DNA of 64,000 nucleotides from Asterias rubens. Lineage: Eukaryota; Echinodermata; Asteroidea; Forcipulatida; Asteriidae. Under the pieces are notes generated by a model, which made no database searches, was not told where the DNA came from, and saw only the letters and a program-made list of their open reading frames with translations. How positions within the stretch are numbered: position 1 is the first letter of the stretch; each line of letters starts with the position of its first letter. Of the stretch, positions 1 to 17,700 are shown in pieces. Position numbers and translations under genes: made by a program. The stretch spans positions 14,817,343-14,881,342 of the forward strand of contig NC_047063.1 of assembly GCF_902459465.1 (NCBI RefSeq), given 5' to 3'.

Positions 1-265
1 TAACTATGAAAGAAAAAACAACCTTGTCGCATGAAGTTGTGTGCTTTCAGATGCTTGATTTCGAGACCTCAAAATCTAATTCTGAGGTCTCAAAATCAAA
101 TTCGTGGAAAATCACTTCTTTCTCGAAAAAACTACGTGGCTTCAGAGGAAGCCGTTTCTCACAATGTTTTATTCAATCAACCTTTACCCATTACTAGTTA
201 CAAAGTAAGTTTTTATGCCAATAGTTATTTTGAGTAACTACCACTAGTGTCCACTGCCTTTAAAA
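1..265 (+). mobile_element. MITE family M1, 3' part, cut by window start
   Basis: The first 265 bases match the interior and right end of the elements at 12230-12616 and 14264-14646, ending in the same terminal motif (agtgtccactgcctttaa). The left terminus lies outside the window. Short open frames through it are shared by the other copies and reflect repeat sequence, not a gene. Probably a non-autonomous DNA transposon; the superfamily was not determined. Confidence 0.75.
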
Positions 266-467
266 GAGTTCAAGCTTTTTAGAAATGATTTAACAAAAAG
301 CACAACAAAAAACTTTGAAAGTGTCATAAGTAGGAATCGTGTAGAAGTCAAAGCTTTGCTTGTTGCAAGTATAATCATCCAGGTAAAGTTTGCATTAGCA
401 CTATGATTAAATCTCTTTTGACCAGTATGCTTCAAGTGCCTTCATCATTACTGATTAGATTATATTC

Positions 468-710
468 TGGGCCTGATTTCATAGAGATGCTAAGCACAAA
501 AATTTGCTGAGCATGAAATTTCTTCCCTGATAAAAACAGGATTACCAACAAAATTTCCATTTGTTGCATATTGCTTGTAACTGGTATTCAGCTGACGTTT
601 GCTCATCCTGAAAATCACTAGGACATTTTGTTGATAATCCTGTTTTTATCGCGGCAGAAATTTCATGCTAGGCAAATTTGTGTGCTAAGCAGCTCTACAA
701 AATTGGACCC
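468..710. mobile_element. Palindromic MITE family M2
   Basis: The element begins gggcctgatttcatagag and ends with its near-inverse (ctctacaaaattggaccc). Internal arms also pair, for example around ataaaaacaggattaccaac and its inverse, so the whole unit can fold back. Related copies sit at 31492-31678 and 34121-34363. No coding capacity. Confidence 0.75.
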
Positions 711-712
711 TG

Positions 713-850
713 ATTGTATTCATCCTCCGGAGGACGATCAGATCGTACTGATCAGACGTTGACCTGGCAACCCATGGTTCTTCTCGGAACCCACACTACT
801 CGAAAGAGATTTACCGTACACATGCATGGTGTTACCGCAAACTTAACCCG
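713..850 (+). repeat. Fragment of hairpin repeat family P
   Basis: Contains the paired motifs gaggacgatcagatcgtact and catggtgttaccgcaaact that also form the right arm of the perfect hairpin at 30466-30726. This is a diverged half copy. The family is dispersed through the window (16.4, 30.5, 31.4, 33.5, 40.1, 59.3 and 60.3 kb). Confidence 0.6.
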
Positions 851-1012
851 AATGTGTTCTATGTTGAGTGATGATGTCCACTGTTGCACATATTATTGAT
901 ATAGCATTCAGACTTCACTACTCATCAGAACAATGATACTTGTGTTAAAAGAGTTTATCAAAGGTAAACTTTGGAAATTGTATATTTTTTTCTGCAGATT
1001 GAGACAATGAAC

Positions 1013-1650
1013 TTGTTGGTCTGTGTACCACCAGCTGAAGAAAGACTTGGTCACACATGGGTCTTGCCAGTCGCCTCTCCGCTACAAATTCAACCACAGA
1101 TGTAGGGATATGCTAATCGTCGCTTTTTGGACTGGCCACTTAATGAAGGACTGTCGGAACTAGCCAGAAGACTTTGTGCTACAATCAACCATTCAAAGGA
1201 GGTAGGGATAGGTTATAACCAATGCTTTTTTGGACTTCGTGCCATCACTAGCTGAAGGACTGTGTAAAGTCTTGCCAGAAGACTCGCCTCTACAAGTTCA
1301 ACCACTCAACCCTCAAGTGGTCACACTGGCCAATAGGCTAATTAACCGTTTTTGGTATGTAACCACCAGCTGAAGTCTTGTCAAGGGACTCTCCACTACA
1401 ACCATTGAAGTGATGTAGGGATAGAGGGTCAACACTATTTGGTCTGTGCGCCACCAGCTGATCGAAGGACTGTTAAACCTAGCCAGTGACTCTTCCCTGC
1501 AAGTTTAACTGTTGCTGTGACGGAGGGATGTTGAGGCAAAGTAACACTTTTTGGACTGTGTGCTACCCGTCGAAGAACTATATAAAGTCTTGCCAAATGA
1601 CTCTTCTTGACGCAAGTCCAACTGGGGTCGATATCACAAAGCAATAACAT
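1013..1650. repeat. Degenerate tandem repeat, unit about 90-125 bp
   Basis: The phrases 'ggactgtgtgccaccagctg', 'gtcttgccagaagactc' and 'ctacaagttcaaccact' recur in the same order about six times (near 1015, 1123, 1230, 1350, 1437 and 1552) with many substitutions and indels. An old decayed minisatellite. Open frames across it are short and unconvincing. Confidence 0.6.
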
Positions 1651-1789
1651 TCATCGAAAGACAAACTGTCAGTATTACCATAGTGATTTGTGTTGTGACA
1701 TTATACACATCAGTAACTGAGTGAAATTTGTAAAAACACTCTTTGGATTTGTATGGTGTCAAACAAAGTAGTTAGGAATACAATTCTAC

Positions 1790-1967
1790 AGGGCCAAACT
1801 TCAAAGAGCTGTTTAAGCATAATGGTCTGCTGAGCAGAAATGAGCAGGATACCTGAGTCACAAATTTTACACTCGCAACATGGTAGTCAGTGGTTATTCT
1901 GGTAAGCGTAAGTTTGTTATGCTTAGCTACTTTTTGTGCTTTATGAAAGCTCTATGAAGTTGGGCCT
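1790..1967. mobile_element. Palindromic MITE, gggcc-terminated
   Basis: Starts agggccaaacttcaaagagc and ends with the near-inverse (gctctatgaagttgggccta), with internal 'gcttag'-type arms. It belongs to the superfamily of fold-back elements in this window that carry gggccca-like tips. Non-coding. Confidence 0.55.
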
Positions 1968-1995
1968 ATATGATAGTTTTGTAAAGAGATCTCAA

Positions 1996-2032
1996 ACAAA
2001 CAAAAACAAACAAACAAACAAACAAACAAACC
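1996..2032 (+). repeat. (CAAA)n microsatellite
   Basis: An imperfect run of caaa units. A longer run of the same motif occurs at 20055-20127. Confidence 0.9.
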
Positions 2033-2164
2033 AACAACGGTCAAATCAGTTAACCAAAAATTTCAGTAATTGTACTGTAAGCGTATTTTAAGAAGTGTAT
2101 GGCAGAAACCTTTTGACGAGTAAAAATGTCAACAGTCGATTAAAAGTTGATTGCAGAAAAGATT

Positions 2165-2290
2165 TTGGTTTAACTCATATACACCGATGTGTGTAAGCAC
2201 TGTGTATACTCTGTACTTTCATGAGGTCTGTTAAAAAATCACAGGCATGTTTGGGGTGGGATTCCAACCCACTTAACAAAGTTTGATGTC
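2165..2290 (-). mobile_element. tRNA-derived SINE A, truncated
   Basis: Read on the minus strand it carries the tail motifs of SINE A (cacaggcatg, then acacatcggtgtat) and a decayed B-box region (gtgggttggaatcccacc). The A-box half is missing. Better copies lie at 27718-27955 and 32755-33005. Confidence 0.55.
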
Positions 2291-2399
2291 ACAATCAGTA
2301 ACAATGAAAACTCATCTTTCAAGATGAATCGTTTTCTTTTTTCAGGACGAATGTGTGCAGATATCGGCCACGTTCGTCCTGGAAAAAAAACCGCCACAC

Positions 2400-3600
2400 A
2401 CCGGGGTCGACCCGGGGAAGCTAAACGAACGCACCCAATGTTTTCTGTGAAACAAAGCCTAGTAAACCTACTCGCCCTAAAACCAAACTAAAACTTCATG
2501 CTGTAACTTAATCCTAGCACTTAAACCATCCCAATTACCACGAACAGCAATTTGACTATTAACACCTCGGCCACAGTCCCGCCTACCCAAACTATTCAAG
2601 CACACTGTAAAACTAAATAGTTAAAGGCCATATATACAACATGCATTTTGTCTACGTTACAAGAAATTCCCTCTTAAATTATGTTGATGTTTCCCTTTTA
2701 AAATTATGTTAAAGTAATGTTATTCCCTTTTTAAATTTTGTATTATCTGTAGTATTTTCCTGTAATTTGAGAATTTTTGTTTAGATTAAACCATTAATTG
2801 AACAGATGAAAAAAATATATCATTCTTTTTAAAGTAGATGTTTACAAACTACATTTTGTCAGATTTTTGGCCCCAAACATTAAAAAATAGATTTTTTTGA
2901 GTGAATGGTATTTCAAAGAGTATCACCCGCTCTAACAAAAAAAAGTTTAACTTTTACTTTTAATGGTCAGGAACCATGACAAAAATTTAAAACGTTTCTT
3001 ATAAAACACATAGGAATTGGTCATGTGATATATTGTCGGGATCCCGACAAAAACTAATTTTGAGCGCTTTATTTCACTGCTACTAATAATTGGCAGACTT
3101 TTTCGAGCAATGGCTCAAATGAAAGCTTGTAACTTTCTCGACCCCCATCAAAATACCTATTGAATTTTAAATCAAAATTTTGGGGTAAAATCGGCCAAAA
3201 ACTCAAAGCCACTGTTGTGCTTTTAAATTCATTATATTATTAAATTTGAATCGCAAGGAAAGTCTACATGGCTTTGGATTTGTGCTATTTAATCAAGTTA
3301 CTTTTCTCAATTAAGTATTGCTTTTATAATTTACCCTTTATTTTATGTAATTTATTATTAAGTGTAAGTTTACTTGAACTTTGTAATATTTTTCAACCAA
3401 ACATTTATTTGCTTGAAATCTATAGATGTGTTATTTTCGAGAGTAAATAAAAACTGTCTTACTCAAACAGCAAAGGAAAAAAATACCGTCTATACTGTCA
3501 AGTTCATTGCCTACCATTTTGTTTCACTTTAGTTTACCTAAATCTTGCTTTAGATGTCCGTTTTAAATAGTTATTACTATTGGTCCCACCACTTCCCTGT
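2400..3600. other. Intergenic, no gene seen
   Basis: AT-rich sequence. The only recognisable item is a gtcgacccggggaagctaaa motif at 2405-2425, which resembles one end of the GC-rich element near 37.2 kb. The short frame around 3268-3450 is low-complexity, without homology I recognise. Confidence 0.4.
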
Positions 3601-3625
3601 CAACCACACTTTGTTTAAATTTGTT

Positions 3626-3706
3626 TGGTGCAAGTTGACTTCGGACCAAGTTGACTTCGGACTGAGATAACTTCGGACTGAGATGACTTTGGACCGAGAT
3701 GACTTT
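3626..3706 (+). repeat. Short tandem repeat, unit about 16 bp
   Basis: About five imperfect copies of a gatgacttcggaccga-type unit in tandem. Non-coding. Confidence 0.7.
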
Positions 3707-3861
3707 GACTTAAACAAAAATCCTTGCTTAGTCAAATCAGATTACCGGCCAAGACTCCATTATGCTATACTAGTAAACAGCAGCTAAATACCAGTCACAA
3801 GCAATGTATACAGCATGGAATTTTGGCCTGTAGCATATAAGCAAGCTATTTTCGTAATCAC

Positions 3862-3890
3862 CAATAGTGTCCAGTGCCTTTAAGAGGGAT
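3862..3890 (+). mobile_element. Terminal fragment of MITE M1
   Basis: caccaatagtgtccagtgcc followed by tttaa is the right terminus of family M1 without its body, so this is an eroded or solo end. Confidence 0.5.
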
Positions 3891-4487
3891 AGAGGAATTT
3901 TGACCTCCCCCACTTCCAAATTGAGACTACGCCGTTCACATCACCCTGTTGCGGAAGCCGGATAGGGCCAGGAGATATGAAGTGAAATAATTGGGGGTTT
4001 TCGTGAGTGCGATAATATTTGTTTGTACCATTATCTGGCGGCCGCCACTTAATTATCCGATGAGAACTATGCGCCTTTTTTCAACACAAGCTTGAAAGAA
4101 TACAGAGATGTAGAAAGGGCATTTACTTCGTGGAAGGAACGTGTAAAAATTTGGGACAAAGATTTGGACTCAAGGCAATTTATTTATGAAAAGTTCCTCG
4201 CACCGGACGAAATGAATGAACACAAATAGACGCGTGCGTTTCCACGAGCGAACGCAAACTTAATGCGTATCTATTTTTTATTTCGATGAAGTATGAACGT
4301 TCGAATTGTAGGGTGCGTTCACGCAGTCACGGCGAGTAAACCGCGGCCTTTTAGGCTTCGTTGGAGAGTAGAGAGAGACAGAGCTAGCCCGAATCTAGTG
4401 CAGTGAGCTAATGGAAACTTGCAGTCAGAGTGTGCCATCTGCCTGTGTCTTCTTCCAAACACCGCTCTGCTCTTCTCGGTTGGAGAA

Positions 4488-4988
4488 ATGGGTTGCGCTG
4501 CTAGTGTAGGGGTACTCAACCGCAGGAGTACAAAGAAAGTCAACGCGGACTCTTTCTTTAAAGCTACGACTTCAAACTCGAAAAAGTCATCTCCGAATGT
4601 TGAGATGCAGTCTTTTGACAAAATGGCGCAGAGCAGTTGCTCTTTATCAACAGATGATGAACTACTGAAAGGTGACAATGACACTGACATGCCATCTGTC
4701 GGTGATGTGAATTTTCAGATGACCGACCAGGTCTGGCAGTCTCCTGATGACCAAGTCCAAGATTCGCCCACCACACCACCAGTGAGTCCGACCGAGAAAC
4801 GACGCGCTATTAATTTGAGGAAACTTCGTCCATTCGGAAGACATGAGTGGTTGGTGAGGAAAAAGAGAGTGGAGCGGTTACACATGACGTGTTGGTCTCT
4901 AAAGAATGATGATGGGCCTCGTCGACCTAGCTGCCCTGAAGCATGGATGAATAACTTGGATTTATCGGATTACGAGGAGCCAAACTAG
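4488..4988 (+). CDS. Uncharacterised 166-residue protein with an MGC acylation-type N-terminus
   Basis: A single-exon open frame of 166 residues. The ATG at 4488 has purines at -3 and +4 and opens MGCAASVGVL. Gly2 plus Cys3 is the known pattern for N-myristoylation with adjacent palmitoylation, so membrane anchoring is a reasonable inference. Residues 12-110 are Ser/Thr/Asp-rich and look disordered, with SPTEK and TPPVSP motifs that could be proline-directed phosphosites. The last 60 residues are denser and basic (RKLRPFGRHEWLVRKKRVER), then an acidic end (DLSDYEEPN). I do not recognise the family. The frame is open without interruption and its composition differs from the surrounding repeats, which supports a real gene. 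It could instead be one exon of a longer gene. A candidate AATAAA lies at 5637. Confidence 0.55.
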   Translation: MGCAASVGVLNRRSTKKVNADSFFKATTSNSKKSSPNVEMQSFDKMAQSSCSLSTDDELLKGDNDTDMPSVGDVNFQMTDQVWQSPDDQVQDSPTTPPVSPTEKRRAINLRKLRPFGRHEWLVRKKRVERLHMTCWSLKNDDGPRRPSCPEAWMNNLDLSDYEEPN

Positions 4989-5154
4989 AAGGCGACATTG
5001 TTCCTCCTTCAGTATTGAGCAAAGAAATAATAAGTGGCTCCCTACAGTTTGCGTCATGCTGTCTTGATCATGGCTGAAACAATATGTTCAAACTGTCCAA
5101 ACCTTAGGGCCTACTACATGTACATTTATTTCTTAAGTTCAATAATTTGAGTTG

Positions 5155-5235
5155 AACAAAACACGGGACTTGAAACTGCGACCTCCGGGATGAATGTACC
5201 GGCGCTTTACCACTATTATAACTATGAGCCCAATG
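5155..5235 (-). mobile_element. tRNA-derived SINE head
   Basis: On the minus strand an A-box-like tagtggtaaagcgccggta is followed about 25 nt later by a B-box-like gcagtttcaagtcccg. The spacing resembles a tRNA but the stems do not close, so this is a SINE relic, not a tRNA gene. Confidence 0.5.
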
Positions 5236-5636
5236 TTGGCACAGTGTTCATATAGTATTTAATTTCTTGGTTTCGGGTGCATACTGTTTGAATGATCAAA
5301 TTCAGTGCAAAGACCATCCTACTTTATAGCTAAACATCAATGTACTCCACACAGTGCACGGTGCACCCTTGCTTATTAAATTGACTAACTGCACTAGGAA
5401 AAACGGGCGTGAGTATTGCACTTGAAGCATAGTGACAAGTAGAGCAGGAAACGAAAGAGGCATAGGAAAAATAAATATCCAACGAAATTTTCATCGGTTG
5501 TCCACAGTATTTTAATTTTTTTTTACAAAAAAGTAGCACTGCGTGAACAAAGTTCCAGCTCACAATGATTATGGCAGATATTATTCCATTTCCTTCCTTG
5601 AAACAAACTTGCAAAACTTATAGTTTATTTTATTTT

Positions 5637-5642
5637 AATAAA
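5637..5642 (+). terminator. Candidate polyadenylation signal for the 4488-4988 gene
   Basis: AATAAA on the plus strand about 650 nt downstream of the stop codon and before the next gene begins. Placement only; not confirmed. Confidence 0.3.
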
Positions 5643-5974
5643 ATTAAACTCTGCACTGCACCATGGCCCATTTGCTCACACGCAGACAAAAGAAGACCCC
5701 AAAAACATGTATACAACATTTATCTGACGTGAGAATTATGCTCACAAAACCTGCTGGCTTAATAATTTTCTAGTAATTTGTAGGGCCATGAAGGAAGGAA
5801 ACACGGCTAACCGTGCCGAAAACCGGCAGAGTGCCGAGAAGGTTGCGATTTTTTGTTTTCATATCGAGAGAGGGCGCTTTCTCTCACGCCTTGTCGACAA
5901 AACTGGACATGCGGGGCTCCGTTGAGGAATTTTAGAACGTTTACTTTCATCGCTATTAACGAAACAAAAGCAAG

Positions 5975-12061
<6,087 letters not shown>

Positions 12062-12165
12062 CATTCGAATGACTTACATTTTCTCTGCGGGTTTTCTTTG
12101 TAATTTGTTTATGCAGTGTTGCAAAATATCATACAGTTTCTCTGTTCTAACCACTTAGAATAATC

Positions 12166-12171
12166 AATAAA
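12166..12171 (+). terminator. NAA10 polyadenylation signal
   Basis: AATAAA 105 nt after the NAA10 stop codon, a typical position for a short 3'UTR. Confidence 0.7.
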
Positions 12172-12229
12172 TTAGTTGTTTCAAAGACTAGACATATTTT
12201 GTTTTAATTTAAAAAAAAAAAAAAATTTC

Positions 12230-12616
12230 TTAAAGGCAGTGGACACCATTGGTAATTGTCAAAGACTAGCCTTCACAGTTGGTGGATCTCAACTTATGCA
12301 TCAAATAACAAACCTGTAAAAATTTGAGCTCAAACGGTCATTGAACTTGCAAGATAATAATGAAAGAAAAAACACCCTTGTCACACGAAGTTGTGTGCGT
12401 TTAGATGGTTGATTTCGAGACCTCAAGTTCTAAACCCGAGGTCTTGAAATCAAATTCGTGGAAAATTACTTCTCTCTCGAAAACTATGGCACTTCAGAGG
12501 GAGACGTTTCTCACAACATTTTATACCATCAACCCTCACCCCATTACTCGTCACCAAGAAAGGTTTTATGCTAATCATTATTTTGAGTAATTACCAATAG
12601 TGTCCACCGCTTTAAA
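12230..12616. mobile_element. MITE family M1, complete copy
   Basis: Bounded by ttaaaggcagtggacacc and its near-inverse (agtgtccaccgctttaaa), about 387 bp, no convincing coding frame. The interior contains an inverted pair around gacctcaagttctaaacc and a near-inverse. Inserted just beyond the NAA10 polyadenylation site. Same family as 1-265 and 14264-14646; diverged relatives are likely near 52.83-53.18 kb and 63.15-63.38 kb. Confidence 0.8.
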
Positions 12617-13017
12617 GTTCTTGCTAATTGAGTTTGTTTAAAAGGTGCTTCAATCGCTACCCATGTCAGAAAAGTTTAAGTAACGAACAGGAAACTTGTT
12701 TTATCATTCTTCAGTGGTCATTCTATGTAAATGGGTCTACAGTTGGAAAATGTTTGTTTGTTAATAATGAACGGGACATTTATAAAGGGCATCAGGGGAT
12801 GCAAAGCACTGGAAAAGGAAAAGAAGAGAAAGCCAGAATGATCTGGTGCTCTGACGTTGTGTTCTTATTTGAACCAGTTTAAAAAAATTGAACCTATTAG
12901 TATTATGGCAAAACTCTGAACTGTACATTGCAAACTGATTTAAATGTATCAGAAAATTTAACTCCAATTACTTACTGATTAAAAGTAAAAAGCTGTCATA
13001 ATTGACCACATAAACAT

Positions 13018-13283
13018 TAAAGGAACATCAATAGAAAGATATTTTAAAAGTAGAATATAATGACCCTCACAAGTATCAATCGAAATTGCATAGTTTTCCT
13101 TATACGTCGCAAAAACACGGTCGGCATAAAATGGCTGACCGTGTTAGTTTGTGACATAAAAGGAAAACTGTGCAATTTCGATTGATACTTGTGTGGGTCG
13201 TTATATTCTACTTTAAAAATATCTTTCTAACCACGCTTTTCAAAAACCAACTCGTCTGATCCGAGGCAATGTGTTCCTTTAAT
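13018..13283. mobile_element. Long-arm palindromic MITE family M4
   Basis: Arms of about 110 nt pair across the element. The segment agtagaatataatgaccctc matches the inverse of the right side (gggtcgttatattctact), and acacggtcggc pairs with gctgaccgtgt near the centre. Tips are taaaggaaca and tgttccttta. A second, more diverged copy lies at 34628-34975. Confidence 0.75.
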
Positions 13284-14183
13284 TATAGAGTTTTTTTAAC
13301 CACCTAAAATCAATTCTCAATGTTATTCCTATTCTCAAAAGGCATATTACAATTCAAAAGAAAAACAGAAAATTGACAAATCCTTTACAAACTGGAATGT
13401 TTTATTCATTGTGTATTTTCTTTGTTTTTATATCAAATGGCTTTTCATATTACATGTACATGTTATTAAAATTACTTTGGAAAACTTAAATGATTTTTAG
13501 ATTTGTTTTTATTGGAATGGCATTGACTATGGAAGACAAAATTGTTCTTGCATTTACAACTTGATTTAAAAATTTGAAATGTTGCATGGTCGAATTTTCA
13601 ACCTAGTAAGGTTTGCAGAATTAACATGGATTCTTCCCTATAAGAGATTTTCCTGCCACATCTTTAACTGAAAAATTCTTCATCATCTTCTACGAAGGTA
13701 TTTTCAGGAACACTTGGCTTTATTACCAGCAAGTTTTCAAATAAATAATTATGATTAAGGCAAACTTTCAAGAAACACCACAACTCGGCAGAGAGACTTT
13801 TTTCCTCAATCAGACACCAAATCTTGCAGTGAATAACATAAAATATTTGTTCATCAAAACACAGAAACATGAATCACAGTACTTGACATGCTTGAGGGAG
13901 TGAGGTATTCTTTTTGTGAATAAGTGAACAAACTTAAATGTTTTCATCAAAACTTCTTCTCTGTATTTTACGTACGTCTTTACAATTCTTGTTTTTCCTC
14001 ATTCATTGTTCCAAATTTGGCAGTAGTCATTGTACATAGTTGATCACCACACATTTTGATCAAAGGGGGAATCTGTCATTCAACTAAACTGTTCTCTTCT
14101 GCACCCAAGCACTAAACAACATTGTGCTTACAAGGAAAAAGGTTACCAACTAAGTAACAACGGACACATTGTCCGTATTTTGT

Positions 14184-14268
14184 TAAAGCATCTGCTAATA
14201 ACATTTCTGAGGATATTTTAGTGTAAGGATGCTGTATGACATCGGCTGCATTGAAGATTACTGAATAA
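14184..14268 (+). repeat. Direct repeat flanking a MITE, left copy
   Basis: About 85 bp repeated at 14644-14735 with only scattered differences; both contain gatgctgtatgacatcggct. The two copies enclose the M1 MITE exactly. Confidence 0.75.
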
Positions 14269-14646
14269 AGACACTGGACACTATTGGTAATTGTCAAAGA
14301 CCAGTCTTCTCACTTGGTGTATCTCAACATATGCGCAAAATAACAAACATGTGAAAATTTGAGTTTGATTGGTCGTCGGAGTTGCGGGATAACTATGAAA
14401 GAAAAAACACCCTTGTCACACGAAGTTGTGTGCTTTCAGATGCTTGATGAGACCTCAAATTCTAAATCCGAGGTCTCAAAATCAAATTCGGGTAAAATTA
14501 CTTCTTTCTCGAAAACTACCTCACTTCAGACGGAGCCGATCTCAGAATGTTTTATATTATCAACCTGTCCCCATTTACGCTACCAAGTAAGGTTTTATGC
14601 TTATAATTATTTTGAGTAATTACCAATAGTGTCCACTGCCTTAAAA
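14264..14646. mobile_element. MITE family M1, complete copy
   Basis: Starts near aaagacactggacactattg and ends with its near-inverse (caatagtgtccactgcctt), about 380 bp. Lies immediately 3' of the EFCAB12-like gene (which is on the opposite strand) and is flanked by an 85-bp host duplication. Confidence 0.8.
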
Positions 14647-14735
14647 GCATCTAAATCGCTAATAACATTTCTGTGGATAATTTTGTGTAAAGATGCTGTA
14701 TGACATCGGCTGTGTTGAAGATCACTGAATCAAAG
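14644..14735 (+). repeat. Direct repeat flanking a MITE, right copy
   Basis: Counterpart of 14184-14268. It lies within the probable 3'UTR of the minus-strand gene ending at 14762. Confidence 0.75.
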
Positions 14736-14761
14736 ACGATGAAAAAAGACCCTTGAGGAAT

Positions 14762-17700
14762 CTACCTCTTATCAATGGTATAGACTTTGTTCTGTTCATA
14801 ATCGGCTGGCATCATGTATCCTTGATCACTGATCGGCCACCATTTAAGATGGTTGTTATATTCCGGGTACGCTCTACGTCTTGTTGTCCTCGTTGATGTG
14901 AAGATGCTGTCTGTCTGCGGCTTGTCTTCATCGGTTACGCACAGACGGATCTTGTCCAATAGGTGGCCGGGCCAGAATGCGTTGGGATCTACACCGCCCC
15001 CGTCTAAGGTGACATAGCGCTTAGCAAGGTGCCTTTGAAGGGGGAAAAAAAAAAAAATCAAGTTACAAATAAAGCAGCCACATTTGTTATCCATCCGATC
15101 GATTCAATGTAACCCAAACTGAGGCCAGGAGGGAAACCAGACTGCAAAAATCATAAAGCCTGTAAGCACAAACAAACTTGCTCAGCAAAAAAAAGTATTG
15201 CGGAACTGAGACAGTTATCAACCAAGTTGGAGACTGGTGCCCCACTCAATTTTTGCTTAGCAGAGAAATTTAATCTTTGGTCTCTTCTGTTTTTCGTTTA
15301 GATGAACTCGGCAGACTCCCTCAAGGTATATAAACGCCAAACTGGCACAGACAATCTCTATCATACTAACTACTAACATTGGTTTATCGTCTTTAACTTG
15401 AAATGCACAAATCAAGAGAAATTGTGATTCAGTAACTAGACGACAATATGTATTTTAGTTCATAGTGAAATCAGCAAATCGCTTGGGGATTCAAACCCAC
15501 AACGTTGTAAATGCAAGTCCTGCAGTCCAACCACTAGACCACAGTAAAAAATGCAAGTCCTGCAGTCCAACCACTAGACCACAGTAAAACATCAGACTGT
15601 GAGTGTACTTACATTGTGAGTTTATCGTACTCCTCAAACGTCATCCAGCAGTCTACTTTCCGACTCACGAAGGCCTTCCCGCTAGATAGACTCATCATCT
15701 CGGCCTCGGCTTTCACGTCGTGTCTCGTTGGGTAGGCATGCTTGGCCTCCATCATTAACTCTCCGCTTCGACTCATCACAACCTTGTCTGGGTCGTGGTA
15801 CTTGGGTGGAGGCTCGCGGGGTACTGGTGGGTCGGCAAAGTGCTCAGAGAGGGTGTAGGTGCCAGGTTGGCGGATGTGTGTTCTGATTCGGCTGACGGGC
15901 TTGTCGCCAGGGTGAAGTAACGCTGTAAATGGACAAATATTTGTTTGTACATTTCAAAAATATAATTTTGTGTTAATGCTTTACAACAAACTTTGTGTTA
16001 CTTTTTCAGATTATATCAAATTTGTGCCAATCGGCCGTAAGGCACTAACTTGATAATTAAAACAACAATATCATAATTATCAACTACTATGGACCCCTGT
16101 ACTGATGACACCTTGATTTGTATACTCAATTGCGTTAGTGCTAGACTCTGCATAACGTTTCAAACACGAGCCCAGACACAATGGTTTCCAATTCTTCTAC
16201 AGAGTGGAAAACAAACTTTGACGTCATCAGTACTAAGGTATATTAAAAATGTAAAATACCCGCAGATGTAAGAAAAGAAAAAACAAACCAAAAAAAACAG
16301 CAAAAATTATTTGTTTTCCAAACAATTTAGCCAATATGCAAATGTTTGTTTTGGGGTTTTTTGTTTTGTACAAACCCCATTTTTACTACTGTGAAGTAGG
16401 ATTAGAAACTTTGCATGGTGGAAGTATAATTAAGGTGAGGTTTGCAGTAGTTTGCTGTTACACGATGTGTAAAGCTCTTTTGAGTAGTGTTGTTGGTTCC
16501 GAACAGAACAGGTGATTGACAGCGCAACGTTTACCATCAGTATGCTCCGATTGTCTTTCTGGTGTTGCCACAAACCCCGCCTTACAACTGTAATAAAAAT
16601 TTTTATCACTTCCAACCTTTTACAGCAAAACTTTCCATACCTCGCTCTAGAAGTTTGGGCGTGAGATCTAGTCCCTGCTTCTCACACAGTAGACAGATAT
16701 CATGGTATTCTTTGAGACGATCCTCTCTGTATTTATTGATCCCCGCTGCCGTGTCTCCACTGAGGGTTGAGCGTTTGCTGTGACTGTCAATGGCCGTGTT
16801 ACCGGTGCGCACTTTATCAACTCCCTTGCCTTTCCTCTTTCTCTGCTGCAAGTTCAAATGAAAGTATATCAATGTTTTTCAGAAGACTTTGTTAATTTTG
16901 TAGGTTTCAATAAATACTGTAAAACCATTGAGGTAGGAACATGATAAAACAAACCAGTGAAAAATTCAACAAATACGATGGTAACTATGTTTATTTATTG
17001 TGAATCAAAGAAAAATTGCTTTTTTTATTCTTTTGTAAGGGTTTTTTGCCTGCTTATATTGGGTCTTTATGGGTTATTGTGTTGTGGCTGAACAGTCAGG
17101 CACACTGGACTCGAGCTGTGGTATTTCTGATCGCATTGTTGGTTCCGAGTGTGGGTTCGAGTTCCGGTCTGGACACTCATGTCCTTAAGCAAGACACTTG
17201 ATCATCAGCTTCGTCTTTCACATGGGATGTAAAGTCACAGTAGGTCCTGTGCCCTTAAGAGAAGAGGGATTGCCCCGTTTGTTTCTGGCTGGCTGCCAAA
17301 TGCGATGAGCACCTTGTTAACCTTTTGATGCTAAGTAAATCAATTAAAAATGTTTCTCCTTTTGTAAACACCTTGAGAACCTCAGTGGTGGATAAGTGCG
17401 CTACATGACAACAATATCAACCTCTCTTAATATGCATTATGATGTCATAACTCTTTATACGCAAAATGAGGCCATAGGCGCACATCTGCCACCACTTGCA
17501 GTGGCTGCACCTATGGCCTCGTTCTGGGTTAGAATTGCGACGTACTCCTGCATGAAGAGCGGCGTATATCATGCATGAATATTAAGAGCGGCGTATACTA
17601 ACCTCTTTCAAAGGAAGTGGTGGTTCAGTATGGTACTAAAAAGGAGCACTTGGTTTGCTCTCAACATTTTGACTAGTATTCCAGCAATCTTCAAGCGCAT

